DNA of 64,000 nucleotides from Cellulomonas telluris (GCF_004886325.1 NZ_QXFN01000001.1:1048585-1112584), one strand, 5' to 3'; shown: positions 1-9,379, numbered from the stretch's first letter. The notes: generated by a model from the letters alone, not told the origin. Made by a program: numbers and translations.

Positions 1-1102
1 CGACCCGCTCGGCGCGGCGCGCGCGGTCGTCGCGCTGCACAGCACGGACCCGGCCTCCACCGTGCTGTCCGCGCTCGCCCGCACCCCCGGCGCGGGCCCG
101 GCCGACGTCGAGCGCGTGCTCTACGAGGACCGCGACCTGGTGCGCGTCCTGGCGATGCGGCGCACGATCTTCGCGGTCCCGCACGACCTCGCGGCCACGG
201 TGCTGGCGGCGGCCGGGGACACCGTGGCGGCGCGGCAGCGCCGGCTCCTGCACCAGATGCTCGTCGCCTCCGGGATCACGGAGGAGCCCGAGGCGTGGGT
301 CGCCCGCGCCGAGCGCGCCCTGCTCGACGCCCTGGCGGCGGCCGGCCAGGCCACCGCGCCCGAGCTCGCCGCGGCCGACCCGTTGCTCGCGGCGCGGGTC
401 GTCCTCGACCCCCGCGAGCTCGGGGCCACGCAGAGCGTCGCGAGCCGCCTGCTCACCACGCTGTCCGCCGAGGGCCGCGTGCTGCGCGGCCGGCAGGTGG
501 GGGGCTGGGCGGCGCCGCAGTTCCGGTGGACGACGCCCGGGCACTGGCGCGAGCTCGGGCCGGTGCCCGCGACGGCGGATGCGGCGGCCCGGCTCGCCCG
601 CCTCTGGCTGCACGCGTACGGGCCCGCCCGGCCCGCAGACCTGCAGTGGTGGGCCGGGTGGACCGTCGCCCGCACGAAGGCCGCGCTCGCCGCGCTCGAC
701 ACGGTCGCCGTCGTCCTCGAGGACGGGGCGCCGGGCGTCCTGCTCGCGGAGGACGCGGACGAGGTCCCGCCTGCGGATCCGTGGGTCGCGCTGCTGCCGG
801 CCCTCGACCCGGCCGCGATGGGCTGGCGGCACCGCGACCCGTTCGTGGGGGAGCACCGCGAGCAGGTGTACGACCGCAACGGCAACGCCGGGCCGACCGT
901 CTGGGTCGACGGGCGCGTCGTCGGGGGGTGGGTGCAGCGCGCGGACGGCGAGGTGGCCGTGGAGCTGTTCGAGGACGTGGGGCGTGCGGCGGCCGACGCC
1001 GTGGCGGAGCGCGCCGCCGCGCTCACGGCCCAGCTCGCCGACGTGCGCCTGACGGCACGCGCGCGCGGCTGGACGCCGGTGGAGAAGCGCCTGCGCGGCT
1101 GA
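1..1102 (+). CDS. Winged-helix DNA-binding domain protein (AlkZ-like), 5' truncated by window
   Basis: The reading frame is already open at base 2 and runs to a TGA at 1100-1102, so the N-terminus lies outside the window. The visible part begins with a stretch resembling the 'AxxVVALxxTDPAS' opening of actinobacterial winged-helix proteins of the HTH_42 (AlkZ-like) family, followed by the characteristic LVRVLAMRRTIFAVP segment and a C-terminal domain with LLPALDPAAMGW and a terminal ARGWTPVEKRLRG. Family members are related to DNA glycosylases that unhook crosslinks, but many actinobacterial copies have no assigned role, so a glycosylase activity is only inference. It precedes the GH5 cellulase by 227 bases and is probably unrelated to it. 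Confidence 0.8.
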   Translation, partial: DPLGAARAVVALHSTDPASTVLSALARTPGAGPADVERVLYEDRDLVRVLAMRRTIFAVPHDLAATVLAAAGDTVAARQRRLLHQMLVASGITEEPEAWVARAERALLDALAAAGQATAPELAAADPLLAARVVLDPRELGATQSVASRLLTTLSAEGRVLRGRQVGGWAAPQFRWTTPGHWRELGPVPATADAAARLARLWLHAYGPARPADLQWWAGWTVARTKAALAALDTVAVVLEDGAPGVLLAEDADEVPPADPWVALLPALDPAAMGWRHRDPFVGEHREQVYDRNGNAGPTVWVDGRVVGGWVQRADGEVAVELFEDVGRAAADAVAERAAALTAQLADVRLTARARGWTPVEKRLRG

Positions 1103-1182
1103 TCCGCGGGTGCCGTGCCCCTCGGGGTCGGGCGCACGGGACGGGCCCGTGCCGAGGACCGGCGTGTGTCACCCGTGCGCGC

Positions 1183-1197
1183 ACGAATCGATTCGGG
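1183..1197 (+). promoter_or_regulatory. Candidate shared cellulase promoter/operator element, copy 1
   Basis: The sequence ACGAATCGATTCGGG matches 12 of 15 positions with the element at 10550-10564. Each sits about 130-155 bases before the start of a CBM2 cellulase gene. The core CGAATCGATTCG (1184-1195) is a perfect palindrome in this copy. It is one of the few AT-rich patches in the intergenic region, so it may be either part of a promoter or a regulator site. This is inference from sequence similarity only. Confidence 0.4.
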
Positions 1198-1329
1198 CGA
1201 CGTCCCGGGGCCCGTCGCCCTGGCGGGCGACCCGCCCGCGGCGCACCCTCGACTCCCGACGCGGCGACCGCCGTGCGTCCCCGCGACGGAGCGGGGCGCG
1301 GCGCCGCGCGCTCACCATCGAGGAGATGC

Positions 1330-2760
1330 ATGTCCCAGCGCACCAGGGCGTTCGCCCTGCTGGCCGCGGCCCTGCTCGCGACGACGGGGATCGGCGCGAC
1401 CGCCGCGCCGTCCGCGCAGGCGGCCGCCGGCTGCAGGGTCGACTACGCCGTCACGAACCAGTGGCAGGGCGGTTTCGGCGCCAACGTCACGGTGACGAAC
1501 CTCGGCGACCCGCTGAACGGCTGGACCGTCGGCTGGACCTTCGCGTCCGGCCAGCGGATCACGCAGGCGTGGAACGGGACCGCGACCCAGTCGGGCGGCA
1601 CGGTGACCGTGCGCGACGCCGGCTGGAACGGCTCGGTCCGCACGGGCGGCACCGCGAGCTTCGGCTTCAACGGCTCGTGGAGCGGCTCGAACCCGGTCCC
1701 CACGCAGTTCACGGTGAACGGCGTCGCGTGCACCGGCTCGGTCACGACGACGCCCACGCCGACGCCCACCCGCACGCCCACCCCCACACCCACCCCGACG
1801 ACGACGCCTCCGCCGCCCACCGGGACCACCCCGGTCGCCGTGAACGGCCAGCTCCGGGTCTGCGGCGTGAACCTGTGCAACCAGTACGGCCGGCCGATCC
1901 AGCTGCGCGGCATCAGCTCGCACGGGCTGCAGTGGTTCCCCGGCTGCTACAACGCGACGTCGTTGGACGTGCTCGCGAACGACTGGAAGGCGGACGTCTT
2001 CCGCATCGCGATGTACGTCAACGAGAACGGCTACGTCACCGACCCGCCGGGCTTCACGGCACGCGTGAACTCCCTGGTGGACGAGGCCGAGAAGCGCGGC
2101 ATGTACGCCATCGTCGACTTCCACACGCTCACGCCGGGCGACCCGAACGTGAACCTCGAGAACGCGAAGACGTTCTTCCGCGACGTCGCCACGCGCAACG
2201 CGGCGAAGAAGAACGTGATCTACGAGATCGCGAACGAGCCGAACGGCGTGACGTGGGAGCAGATCCGCACCTACGCGAACCAGGTGATCCCGATCATCAA
2301 GGCCGCCGACCCCGACGCCGTCATCCTCGTCGGCACGCGCGGCTGGTCGTCCCTCGGCGTCTCCAACGGCTCGAGCTCGGCGGAGATCGTGGCGAACCCG
2401 CTGGCGTTCGACAACATCATGTACACCTTCCACTTCTACGCGGCGTCGCACCTGGACAACTACCGCGCCGAGGTGCGCAGCGCGGCGCAGCGGCTCCCGC
2501 TGTTCGTCTCCGAGTGGGGCACGACCAGCGCGACCGGCGGCGGCACGGTCGACCTGGCGAGCTCCACGGCGTGGCTCGACCTGCTCGACTCCCTGAAGAT
2601 CAGCCACGTCAACTGGACGTACTCCGACGCGAACGAGAGCAGTGCCGCCTTCCGGCCGGGGACCTGCTCCGGCTCGAGCTACGGCACGTCGCAGCTGACG
2701 CAGTCCGGCCAGTTCGTCCGCAGCCGGATCATGACGCCGGACAGCTTCCCGACGAGCTGA
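1330..2760 (+). CDS. Secreted endoglucanase: CBM2 - Pro/Thr linker - GH5
   Basis: A 476-residue secreted cellulase expected to cut internal beta-1,4 bonds of cellulose. Residues 1-33 form a signal peptide ending at AQAAAG. Residues ~35-138 are a family 2 carbohydrate-binding module with the paired cysteines and exposed tryptophans (NQWQGGF, GWTVGWTF, GWNGSV). A Pro-Thr linker of TPTPTPTRTPTP type follows, then a GH5 catalytic domain from ~residue 170. The acid/base Glu is E303 in IYEIANEPNG and the nucleophile is E395 in LFVSEWGT. The start ATG has GAGGAG just upstream. The CBM2-first arrangement matches the GH6 gene at 10717. The C-terminus ends soon after the barrel, so no second CBM is present. 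Subfamily GH5_2 is likely but not proven. Confidence 0.93.
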   Translation: MSQRTRAFALLAAALLATTGIGATAAPSAQAAAGCRVDYAVTNQWQGGFGANVTVTNLGDPLNGWTVGWTFASGQRITQAWNGTATQSGGTVTVRDAGWNGSVRTGGTASFGFNGSWSGSNPVPTQFTVNGVACTGSVTTTPTPTPTRTPTPTPTPTTTPPPPTGTTPVAVNGQLRVCGVNLCNQYGRPIQLRGISSHGLQWFPGCYNATSLDVLANDWKADVFRIAMYVNENGYVTDPPGFTARVNSLVDEAEKRGMYAIVDFHTLTPGDPNVNLENAKTFFRDVATRNAAKKNVIYEIANEPNGVTWEQIRTYANQVIPIIKAADPDAVILVGTRGWSSLGVSNGSSSAEIVANPLAFDNIMYTFHFYAASHLDNYRAEVRSAAQRLPLFVSEWGTTSATGGGTVDLASSTAWLDLLDSLKISHVNWTYSDANESSAAFRPGTCSGSSYGTSQLTQSGQFVRSRIMTPDSFPTS

Positions 2761-2783
2761 CGCCGCGCGCCGCACCTGACGCT

Positions 2784-2814
2784 CGCCCCGGTGGGTCCCG
2801 CACCCGCCGGGGCG
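2784..2814 (+). terminator. Stem-loop terminator after GH5 gene
   Basis: CGCCCCGG (2784-2791) pairs with CCGGGGCG (2807-2814) and GGGT (2793-2796) with ACCC (2802-2805), with one T.G wobble between, around a 5-base loop. It lies 24 bases past the GH5 stop. There is no T-run, as is usual in high-GC actinobacteria. Confidence 0.6.
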
Positions 2815-2867
2815 GGCGTCGCGCCCACGGGGCGGGACGGCGCGGTCGGGGTCGCGGTGCGCGCCGG

Positions 2868-2873
2868 TAGGCT
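2868..2873 (+). promoter_or_regulatory. Candidate -10 box for purL
   Basis: TAGGCT fits the actinobacterial TANNNT -10 consensus and would place transcription start near 2880, giving an 85-90 base leader before purL. No clear -35 is visible. The leader is GC-rich; I could not identify a riboswitch in it. Confidence 0.35.
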
Positions 2874-2965
2874 GGGGGCGTCTGCCGACCCGCGGCGCGG
2901 GACTGGTGAGCGGACCCCGGTGAGGGCGACCGCCCCCGGTGCCCGGGCCCCCACCGAGGGAACCG

Positions 2966-5368
2966 ATGACCACCGCACCTGTGCGCCACGCCGACGCGCC
3001 CACCCCGCAGCACGCGTCCGACACGGTCGAGAACGCCGCCGCGACCCCGGACCAGGTCCAGCCGTTCGCCGAGCTCGGCCTCAAGCCCGACGAGTACCAG
3101 CGCATCCGCGACATCCTCGGCCGGCGCCCCACCGCCGCCGAGCTCGCCATGTACTCGGTCATGTGGTCGGAGCACTGCTCCTACAAGTCGTCGAAGACGC
3201 ACCTGCGCCAGTTCGGCGAGAAGACGACGCCGGCGATGAAGGAGCACCTGCTCGTCGGCATCGGCGAGAACGCGGGCGTCGTCGACATCGGCGACGGCTG
3301 GGCGGTCACGTTCAAGGTCGAGTCGCACAACCACCCGTCGTACGTGGAGCCGTACCAGGGCGCCGCGACGGGTGTCGGCGGCATCGTCCGCGACATCATC
3401 TCGATGGGCGCGCGGCCGGTCGCCGTGATGGACCAGCTCCGCTTCGGCGCGGTCGACCACCCGGACACGGCGCGCGTCGTGCACGGCGTCGTGTCCGGCG
3501 TCGGCGGGTACGGCAACAGCCTCGGCCTGCCGAACATCGGCGGCGAGCTCGTCTTCGACGCCTGCTACCAGGGCAACCCGCTCGTCAACGCGCTGTGCCT
3601 CGGCGTGCTGCGCCACGAGGACATCCACCTGGCCAACGCGTCGGGCGTCGGCAACAAGGTCGTGCTGTTCGGTGCGCGCACCGGCGGCGACGGCATCGGC
3701 GGAGCGTCGATCCTCGCGTCCGAGACCTTCGACGACACCAAGCCGAGCAAGCGCCCGAGCGTGCAGGTCGGCGACCCCTTCATGGAGAAGGTGCTCATCG
3801 AGTGCTGCCTCGAGCTGTACGCGGCGAAGGTCGTCGAGGGCATCCAGGACCTCGGTGCCGCGGGGATCTCGTGCGCGACGAGCGAGCTCGCGTCCAACGG
3901 TGACGGCGGCATGCACGTCGACCTCGAGAACGTGCTGCTGCGCGACCCGACGCTGACCGCCGGCGAGATCCTCATGTCGGAGTCGCAGGAGCGGATGATG
4001 GCCGTCGTCCGGCCGGAGAAGCTCGACGAGTTCCTCGCGATCACGGCGAGGTGGGACGTCGAGACGGCCGTCATCGGCGAGGTCACCGGCACGGGCCGCC
4101 TCACGATCGACCACCACGGCCAGCGCATCGTCGACGTGGACCCCCGGACGGTGGCCCACGAGGGACCGGTCTACGACCGCCCGTACGCGCGGCCCGCGTG
4201 GCAGGACGCCCTCGTCGCCGACTCCGTGAGCACCCCGGAGGGGCAGCAGCGCTACGCGCGTCCCTCCACCCCCGAGGAGCTGCGCGAGACGGTCCTGCGG
4301 CTGCTCGGCTCGCCGAACCTCGCCTCGCCGGCGTGGGTGACGGACCAGTACGACCGGTTCGTGCAGGGCAACACCGCGCTGGCGCAGCCCGACGACGCGG
4401 GCGTGGTGCGGGTCGACGAGACGACCGGCCTCGGCGTCGCGCTCGCGACGGACGCCAACGGCCGGTTCGGCAAGCTCGACCCGTACACGGGGGCGCAGCT
4501 CGCGCTCGCGGAGGCGTACCGCAACGTCGCCACGGCGGGGGCGCGCCCGCTCGCCGTCACCGACTGCCTGAACTTCGGCAGCCCCGAGCACCCGGACTCG
4601 ATGTGGCAGCTCGTCGAGGCGATCCGCGGCCTCGCCGACGCCTGCCAGACCCTCGAGGTCCCGGTCACCGGCGGCAACGTGTCGCTCTACAACGGCACGG
4701 GCGAGCCGGGCCAGGTCGACTCGTCGATCCACCCGACGCCGGTCGTCGGCGTGCTCGGCGTCCTGGACGACGTCGCGAACGCCGTGCGCTCCGGCTGGAC
4801 GACGCCCGGCCAGGCCGTCTACCTGCTCGGCACGACGCGCGACGAGCTCGACGGCTCCGCGTGGGCCGACGTCGTGCACCACCACCTGGGCGGGACCCCG
4901 CCGCGCGTCGACCTCGACGCCGAGCGCCGCCTCGCCCAGGTGCTCGCGACGGCCGCGCGCGACCACCTCGTCGACGCCGCGCACGACCTCTCCGAGGGCG
5001 GCCTCGCGCAGGCCCTCGTGGAGTCGAGCCTGCGGCACGGGGTCGGCGTGCAGGTCGACCTGGACGGGCTGTGCGCCCGCGACGGGATCACCCCGTTCGT
5101 GGCGCTGTTCTCGGAGTCCACGGCGCGCGCGGTCGTCGCGGTGCCGCGCTCGGAGGAGGTCCGGTTCGCCGACCTGTGCACCGCCCGGGGCGTCCCCGCG
5201 ATCCGCCTCGGCGAGACCGCGGAGACCTGCTCGCCCGGTGCGGGCACGCCCGGTGCCGGTCCGGAGCACGCGCACGAGGCGGCGGTCGAGGTCGCCGGCC
5301 TGTTCACGCTGCCGCTGTCCGAGGCCCGCGAGGTCTGGGAGGGCACGCTGCCGCGCCTGTTCGGCTGA
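2966..5368 (+). CDS. purL: Phosphoribosylformylglycinamidine synthase subunit PurL
   Basis: FGAM synthase large subunit (800 residues), which converts FGAR to FGAM with ATP in step 4 of de novo purine synthesis. In bacteria with the small PurL it works with PurQ and PurS, which are not in this window. The typical N-terminal segment [22 protein letters not shown] and the ATP/FGAR-binding [27 protein letters not shown] are intact, as is the second AIR-synthase-like half ([11 protein letters not shown]). The start at ATG 2966 has GAGGGA 5-10 bases upstream; an in-frame start 27 bases earlier has no ribosome binding site. A strong terminator follows at 5401. purF and purM lie 8-10 kb downstream on the same strand, so the pathway genes are grouped but not in one operon. 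Confidence 0.97.
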   Translation: MTTAPVRHADAPTPQHASDTVENAAATPDQVQPFAELGLKPDEYQRIRDILGRRPTAAELAMYSVMWSEHCSYKSSKTHLRQFGEKTTPAMKEHLLVGIGENAGVVDIGDGWAVTFKVESHNHPSYVEPYQGAATGVGGIVRDIISMGARPVAVMDQLRFGAVDHPDTARVVHGVVSGVGGYGNSLGLPNIGGELVFDACYQGNPLVNALCLGVLRHEDIHLANASGVGNKVVLFGARTGGDGIGGASILASETFDDTKPSKRPSVQVGDPFMEKVLIECCLELYAAKVVEGIQDLGAAGISCATSELASNGDGGMHVDLENVLLRDPTLTAGEILMSESQERMMAVVRPEKLDEFLAITARWDVETAVIGEVTGTGRLTIDHHGQRIVDVDPRTVAHEGPVYDRPYARPAWQDALVADSVSTPEGQQRYARPSTPEELRETVLRLLGSPNLASPAWVTDQYDRFVQGNTALAQPDDAGVVRVDETTGLGVALATDANGRFGKLDPYTGAQLALAEAYRNVATAGARPLAVTDCLNFGSPEHPDSMWQLVEAIRGLADACQTLEVPVTGGNVSLYNGTGEPGQVDSSIHPTPVVGVLGVLDDVANAVRSGWTTPGQAVYLLGTTRDELDGSAWADVVHHHLGGTPPRVDLDAERRLAQVLATAARDHLVDAAHDLSEGGLAQALVESSLRHGVGVQVDLDGLCARDGITPFVALFSESTARAVVAVPRSEEVRFADLCTARGVPAIRLGETAETCSPGAGTPGAGPEHAHEAAVEVAGLFTLPLSEAREVWEGTLPRLFG

Positions 5369-5400
5369 CGCCGCCGGCGTCGGCACGCGACGCGACCACC

Positions 5401-5429
5401 AGGGGCCGCCGGGATCTCCGGCGGCCCCT
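5401..5429 (+). terminator. Strong stem-loop terminator after purL
   Basis: A perfect 12-bp stem, AGGGGCCGCCGG with CCGGCGGCCCCT, encloses the 5-base loop GATCT. It starts 33 bases after the purL stop and separates purL from the DUF4142 gene. Confidence 0.85.
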
Positions 5430-5545
5430 GTCGTCCTCTCGGGCTGCGTGCGGCGGGTCGCGGGGCCGGAAACGCCCCCGGCCGGGCGACGCCCGCACGG
5501 GTGACGGACCGTGGACGTCCACGCACCGCCACCGGAGGGACCACC

Positions 5546-6214
5546 ATGAAGACCACCCGCACCGTCGCGGCCCTCGTGGCCGCGGCCGCCTGCCTCGCGC
5601 TGGCCGCCACCCCCGCTGCCGCCGCACCCAACGCGCAGGACCAGCAGTTCCTCGTGGGCGCGCACCAAGCCAACCTCGCGGAGATCGCGTCGGGCCAGGC
5701 CGCGCTCGCCGAGGCGACGACGCCGGGCGTCCGCGAGATGGGGCAGCAGCTCATCACGGACCACCAGGCGCTCGACGCGCAGGTCACCGCCGTGGCGCAG
5801 CAGCTCGGCGTCACCCTGCCCGACGCCCCGACGCCCGAGCAGCAGGCCGCACTCGCGGAGGTCCAGGCCGAGGAGGGCCAGGACTTCGACACCGCCTGGC
5901 TGTACCTGCAGATCGAGTCGCACCGCGCGACGCTCGCCCTCGGCGAGCAGGAGCTCGCCGGCGGTGCCGAGCAGGCCGTCAAGGACCTCGCCACGGCGTC
6001 CGCGCCGGTGGTCCAGCGGCACCTCGACCACGCGCTGGCGCTCGCACAGGAGCTCGGCGTCGACTCCGTCCCCGCCGGGACGGGCGGGCAGGCGGCCGCG
6101 TCCGAGCGACCGCTGGGCCTGGCCCTGTCGCTCGTGGGCGGCCTGCTCCTGGCCGGGGCGGCCGGGCTCGTCGTCCGCTCCCGCCGCACCGTCGGGGCGA
6201 CCACCCGACGATGA
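5546..6214 (+). CDS. Secreted DUF4142 protein with C-terminal membrane anchor
   Basis: A 222-residue exported protein. A signal peptide (residues 1-28, ending ATPAAAA) is followed by a four-helix ferritin-like DUF4142 domain (QDQQFLVGAHQANLAEIASGQAAL ... ITDHQALDAQV ... LQIESHRATLALGEQEL). Near the C-terminus a hydrophobic helix (LGLALSLVGGLLLAGAAGLVV) and basic tail RSRRTVGATTRR would anchor it in the membrane. No LPXTG-like motif precedes the helix that I can recognise, although that layout resembles a sortase substrate. GGAGGG lies 7 bases before ATG 5546. The stop codon overlaps the start of the following class F sortase gene (ATGA), so the two are translationally coupled and may act together. 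The function of DUF4142 is unknown. Confidence 0.87.
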   Translation: MKTTRTVAALVAAAACLALAATPAAAAPNAQDQQFLVGAHQANLAEIASGQAALAEATTPGVREMGQQLITDHQALDAQVTAVAQQLGVTLPDAPTPEQQAALAEVQAEEGQDFDTAWLYLQIESHRATLALGEQELAGGAEQAVKDLATASAPVVQRHLDHALALAQELGVDSVPAGTGGQAAASERPLGLALSLVGGLLLAGAAGLVVRSRRTVGATTRR

Positions 6215-6960
6215 GCACGGCACCGCGGCGCCCGGCGCGGCGGCTCGCCCTCGTGGCGACCGCCGCGCTGGGTGCCGTCTGCCTCACGGCGGGCGTGCGG
6301 CTGGCGACGGCACCGCCGCGGCTCGACGTGGCGCCGGCCTCCCTGACGGGCGTCGTCCCCGACGCGCCGGGGCGGACGGGCACCGGCACGCCCGCGTCGA
6401 CGCCACCCGCACCGGCCCCGCCGGACCCGGCCCCGCCCGCGGCGGCCCCACCCGTGCCCGCCCCGCCGGCACCGACCCCGCCCCCCGCCCCGGCGCCCCC
6501 CGTGCCGCCGCTGGTCCCCGCCCCCGACCGGTTGCGGGTGCCCGACGCCGCGGTGGACGTCGCCGTCGTCCCGGTCGGCGTCGGCAGAGGCGGCGCCCTC
6601 GAGCTCCCGGAGGCGCCCGACGCCGTCGGCTGGTGGCTCGCCGGCGCCACCCCCGGTGCACCCGCCGGCTCCCTCGTGCTCGCCGGCCACGTCGACACCG
6701 TCACCGGTCCCGGCGTGATGGCCGACGTCCTGGACGCACCCCTGGGCGCGGTCGTCGAGGTCGGCGACGGGCGCGGCGGCACGGTGGCGTACCGGCTCGT
6801 CGAACGCCGCGTGCTGCCCAAGTCGGCCCCGCTGCCGGACGAGCTGTTCGCCGCCGCGGGCCCGCACCGGCTCGTCCTCGTCACGTGCGGCGGCGCGTTC
6901 GACCGGCGCACGCGGCACTACAGCGAGAACGTGGTGCTCCTCGCCGACCCGGTCGGCTGA
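6211..6960 (+). CDS. Class F sortase
   Basis: A 249-residue membrane-anchored sortase. An N-terminal signal anchor (residues ~8-30) leads into a long Pro/Ala-rich stalk (~residues 60-105, repeated PAPP units), then the sortase beta-barrel. The catalytic triad is visible: H160 in LAGHVDT, C226 in VLVTCGG and R235 in RRTRHYSEN. Class F is the family of small actinobacterial sortases with the VTCGG signature and few known substrates. It overlaps the DUF4142 stop by 4 bases. The proline stalk would lift the enzyme into the thick cell wall. No dedicated pilin or LPXTG substrate gene lies beside it. Confidence 0.9.
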   Translation: MSTAPRRPARRLALVATAALGAVCLTAGVRLATAPPRLDVAPASLTGVVPDAPGRTGTGTPASTPPAPAPPDPAPPAAAPPVPAPPAPTPPPAPAPPVPPLVPAPDRLRVPDAAVDVAVVPVGVGRGGALELPEAPDAVGWWLAGATPGAPAGSLVLAGHVDTVTGPGVMADVLDAPLGAVVEVGDGRGGTVAYRLVERRVLPKSAPLPDELFAAAGPHRLVLVTCGGAFDRRTRHYSENVVLLADPVG

Positions 6961-7019
6961 GGCGGACCCCCGGTCGCGGCCCCCCGCCGCCGCGACCGGC
7001 GGACCCGGACGACGGCGCC

Positions 7020-7025
7020 TAGAGT
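7020..7025 (+). promoter_or_regulatory. -10 hexamer of a leaderless transcript (RNB gene)
   Basis: TAGAGT ends 6 bases before the GTG start at 7032. This is the same geometry as the hexamers before the genes starting at 8561, 9466, 12239, 13192, 22684 and 44890, and it implies that transcription begins at or next to the start codon. Confidence 0.6.
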
Positions 7026-7031
7026 CGGCGC

Positions 7032-8564
7032 GTGCCCGGCCGCCCCGTCCGTCTCGCCGCCGCCCCCGCCGACGCCGCGGAGGTCGCGGCCGGCCTCGAC
7101 GCCCTGCGCGCGGAGGTGGGCGTCGACGCGGCCTGGCCGGCGCCGGCGCTCGCCGAGGCCGAGCACGCCGCCCGCGCCGGTGCGGCGCCGGACGCGGCCG
7201 ACCGGCCCGAGCTCGCGCAGCGGGTCGACCGGACCGACCTCCCGCTCCTGACCGTCGACCCGGCCGGCTCGACCGACCTCGACCAGGCCGTCCACGTCGC
7301 CCGGCACGGCCGCGGCTGGCGCGTGCACTACGCCATCGCGGACGTCGCCTCGTTCGTCCGGCCCGGCGGAGCGCTCGACGCCGAGACGCGCCGCCGCGGC
7401 TCCACGCTCTACGCACCCGACGGCCGCGTCCCGCTGCACCCCGAGGTGCTGTCCGAGGCCGCCGCGAGCCTCCTGCCGGACCAGGTGCGCCCGGCGGCCC
7501 TGTGGCGGGTCGACCTCGACGCGGACGGGGAGCCGACCGACGTGCACGTGGAGCGCGCCCTCGTGCGCAGCCGCGCGCAGCTGTCCTACGACGAGGCCCA
7601 GCGCGCGCTGGACGACGGCACGGCCGACGACGTCCTCGCGGGGGTGCGCGCCGTGGGCCTGCTGCGCGAGGAGCGTGAGCGCGCCCGGGGCGGGGTGTCC
7701 CTCGACGTGCCGGAGCAGGAGGTCGTGCGCGAGGGCGACGGCTGGGCCCTGCGGTTCCGCCGGACCCTGCCGGTCGAGGGCTGGAACGCGCAGGTGTCGC
7801 TGCTCACGGGAGCCGTGGCGGCCCGGATCATGCTGGAGGCGGGCGTCGGCGTGGTGCGCACGCTGCCCCCGGCGGACCCGCACGACGTGGCCCGGCTGCG
7901 GCGGACCGCCGCCGCCCTCGACATCGCCTGGGGCGAGGACGAGCCGTACGCCGCGGTGCTCGCGCGCGTCGACTCCGCGCGGCCGGCGCACGCGGCGTTC
8001 CTGCACGAGGCGACGTCGTTGTTCCGCGGCGCCGGGTACGCGACATTCGGCGGAGCCGACGGTGCGCCCGTGCCGACCGGCGACGCCGCCGAGCACGCCG
8101 CCATGCGGCTGCCGTACGCCCACGTCACCGCCCCGCTGCGCCGCCTCGTCGACCGGTACGGGACCGAGGTGTGCCTCGCCGTCGTGGCGGGCCGCGACGT
8201 GCCGCCGTGGGTGCGCGACGCGCTGCCCGCGCTGCCGGCCGTGATGGCGGAGACCGGACGGCGGGCCGGCGCGTTCGACCGCGGGGCGCTCGACCTGGTC
8301 GAGGCCGTGGTCCTCGCACCGGCGGTCGGCCGCACGTTCCGCGGCGCCGTGGTCGACGTCGACGAGCGGGGTGACGGCAGCACCCGGGGGCAGCTGCAGG
8401 TGCGTGAGCCGGCGGTCCGCGCGCGCGTCACCGCGGACGGTCCGCTGCCGCTCGGCCGCCTGGTGGACGCCCGCCTCGTGGAGGCATCGGTGCCACACCG
8501 TCGGGTGGCCTTCTCGGTCGAGCGTCCGGTTCGTCCCGGATCGCCCCTAGCATCGCCCGCGTGA
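7032..8564 (+). CDS. RNB-domain (RNase II/R family) ribonuclease
   Basis: A 510-residue 3'-to-5' exoribonuclease of the RNase II/R superfamily, in the short actinobacterial form that lacks obvious cold-shock or S1 domains at either end. The RNB active site appears at residues ~75-90 as LLTVDPAGSTDLDQAVHVA, with the metal-binding aspartates, followed by VHYAIADVASFVRPG and the RRRGSTLYAPDGRVPLHPEVLSE segment. The PYAHVTAPLRRLVDRYG motif near residues 360-375 is the conserved RNB C-terminal signature. The GTG start lies 7 bases after a TAGAGT -10 box and has no Shine-Dalgarno. It overlaps the following VanY gene by GTGA. Confidence 0.9.
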   Translation: MPGRPVRLAAAPADAAEVAAGLDALRAEVGVDAAWPAPALAEAEHAARAGAAPDAADRPELAQRVDRTDLPLLTVDPAGSTDLDQAVHVARHGRGWRVHYAIADVASFVRPGGALDAETRRRGSTLYAPDGRVPLHPEVLSEAAASLLPDQVRPAALWRVDLDADGEPTDVHVERALVRSRAQLSYDEAQRALDDGTADDVLAGVRAVGLLREERERARGGVSLDVPEQEVVREGDGWALRFRRTLPVEGWNAQVSLLTGAVAARIMLEAGVGVVRTLPPADPHDVARLRRTAAALDIAWGEDEPYAAVLARVDSARPAHAAFLHEATSLFRGAGYATFGGADGAPVPTGDAAEHAAMRLPYAHVTAPLRRLVDRYGTEVCLAVVAGRDVPPWVRDALPALPAVMAETGRRAGAFDRGALDLVEAVVLAPAVGRTFRGAVVDVDERGDGSTRGQLQVREPAVRARVTADGPLPLGRLVDARLVEASVPHRRVAFSVERPVRPGSPLASPA

Positions 8565-9379
8565 ACCGTCACCGTGCACGCCGGACCGTGGTGACCGCCG
8601 TCCTGGCGTCGCTCGCGGTGCTCGCCGCCGTCGTCGGCGTCGCCTGGCCGCGCGTGCACACGGCCCTGAGCGTCGGCACCGCTCTCGAGCGCACCCAGGA
8701 GCCGCGGCCCTGGTCGGCAGCGGTGGTCCCGGCGCCGGTGCCGGCGCGCACCGACGCGGCGAGCCCCACGCCGACGCCGGCCTTCGACCTGACGCGGTAC
8801 TCCACGAGCGACCCGTCCTCGCCGTGGGTGGTCGTGAACAAGCAGCACCCCCTGCCGGCGGAGCACGTGCCGCCGGACCTCGTGGACGTGGAGGGCGTGC
8901 AGCTCCGTCAGGTCGCCGCCGCGGACGTCGCGGCGATGCTCGCCGCGGCCCGGGCGGAGGGTGTCGCGCTCGAGCTGCGCAGCGGCTACCGCTCCTACTC
9001 CGACCAGGCGGCGGCCCGGGCGGCGATCGAGGCGCGTCGCGGCTTCGCGCACGCGGAGCGGTACAGCGCACGTCCGGGCCACTCGGAGCACCAGACGGGC
9101 CTGGCGGTCGACGTGGACAGCGGGTCGACCCCGTCGTGCAACCTGCAGACGTGCTTCGCGACGACCCCGGAGGGGGTGTGGGTCGCGCAGCGGGCCGCCG
9201 AGTTCGGGCTGCTCGTGCGGTACACGGAGGAGAACACGGCGGTGACCGGGTACGCGCCGGAGGGGTGGCACCTGCGCTGGGTCGGCCGCGAGCTGACGGG
9301 GTGGATGACGGCGAACGGCGTGACGTCGCTCGAGGACGCGTTCGGCGTCACCGGCGGACCGGAGTACGCGGGCGGCTAA
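8561..9379 (+). CDS. VanY-type D-alanyl-D-alanine carboxypeptidase, membrane anchored
   Basis: A 272-residue peptidoglycan peptidase of the M15B/VanY family, predicted to remove the terminal D-Ala from cell wall stem peptides outside the cell. Residues ~8-30 form a transmembrane anchor, followed by a low-complexity linker. The zinc site is complete: SGYRSYSDQ, YSARPGHSEHQTGLAVDVD (His and Asp ligands) and EGWHLRWVG (catalytic Glu and third ligand His). The start is GTG 8561, overlapping the stop of the ribonuclease gene by 4 bases. Upstream TAGCAT (8548-8553) would also give an independent leaderless transcript. There is no nearby vanHAX, so this is a housekeeping wall enzyme rather than a resistance gene. 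Confidence 0.9.
   Translation: MNRHRARRTVVTAVLASLAVLAAVVGVAWPRVHTALSVGTALERTQEPRPWSAAVVPAPVPARTDAASPTPTPAFDLTRYSTSDPSSPWVVVNKQHPLPAEHVPPDLVDVEGVQLRQVAAADVAAMLAAARAEGVALELRSGYRSYSDQAAARAAIEARRGFAHAERYSARPGHSEHQTGLAVDVDSGSTPSCNLQTCFATTPEGVWVAQRAAEFGLLVRYTEENTAVTGYAPEGWHLRWVGRELTGWMTANGVTSLEDAFGVTGGPEYAGG

Noticed and set aside
1740-1830. Short tandem repeats in the cellulase linkers as a possible CRISPR or minisatellite
   Set aside because: They are degenerate codon repeats for the Pro-Thr linker, in frame in both cellulase genes, without spacers of constant length.
2729-6223. Very long open frames antisense to purL and neighbours
   Set aside because: They are antisense to clear coding regions, consist of Arg/Ala/Val/Gly-rich low-complexity sequence and lack start signals. 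At such GC content the opposite strand of a G/C-ending gene stays open by chance.
6400-6510. CCG-rich repeat in the sortase gene as a regulatory element
   Set aside because: It encodes the in-frame Pro/Ala stalk of the sortase.
8561-9379. VanY as evidence for a vancomycin resistance cluster
   Set aside because: No vanH, vanA, vanX or VanRS genes are nearby; the protein fits a housekeeping carboxypeptidase.
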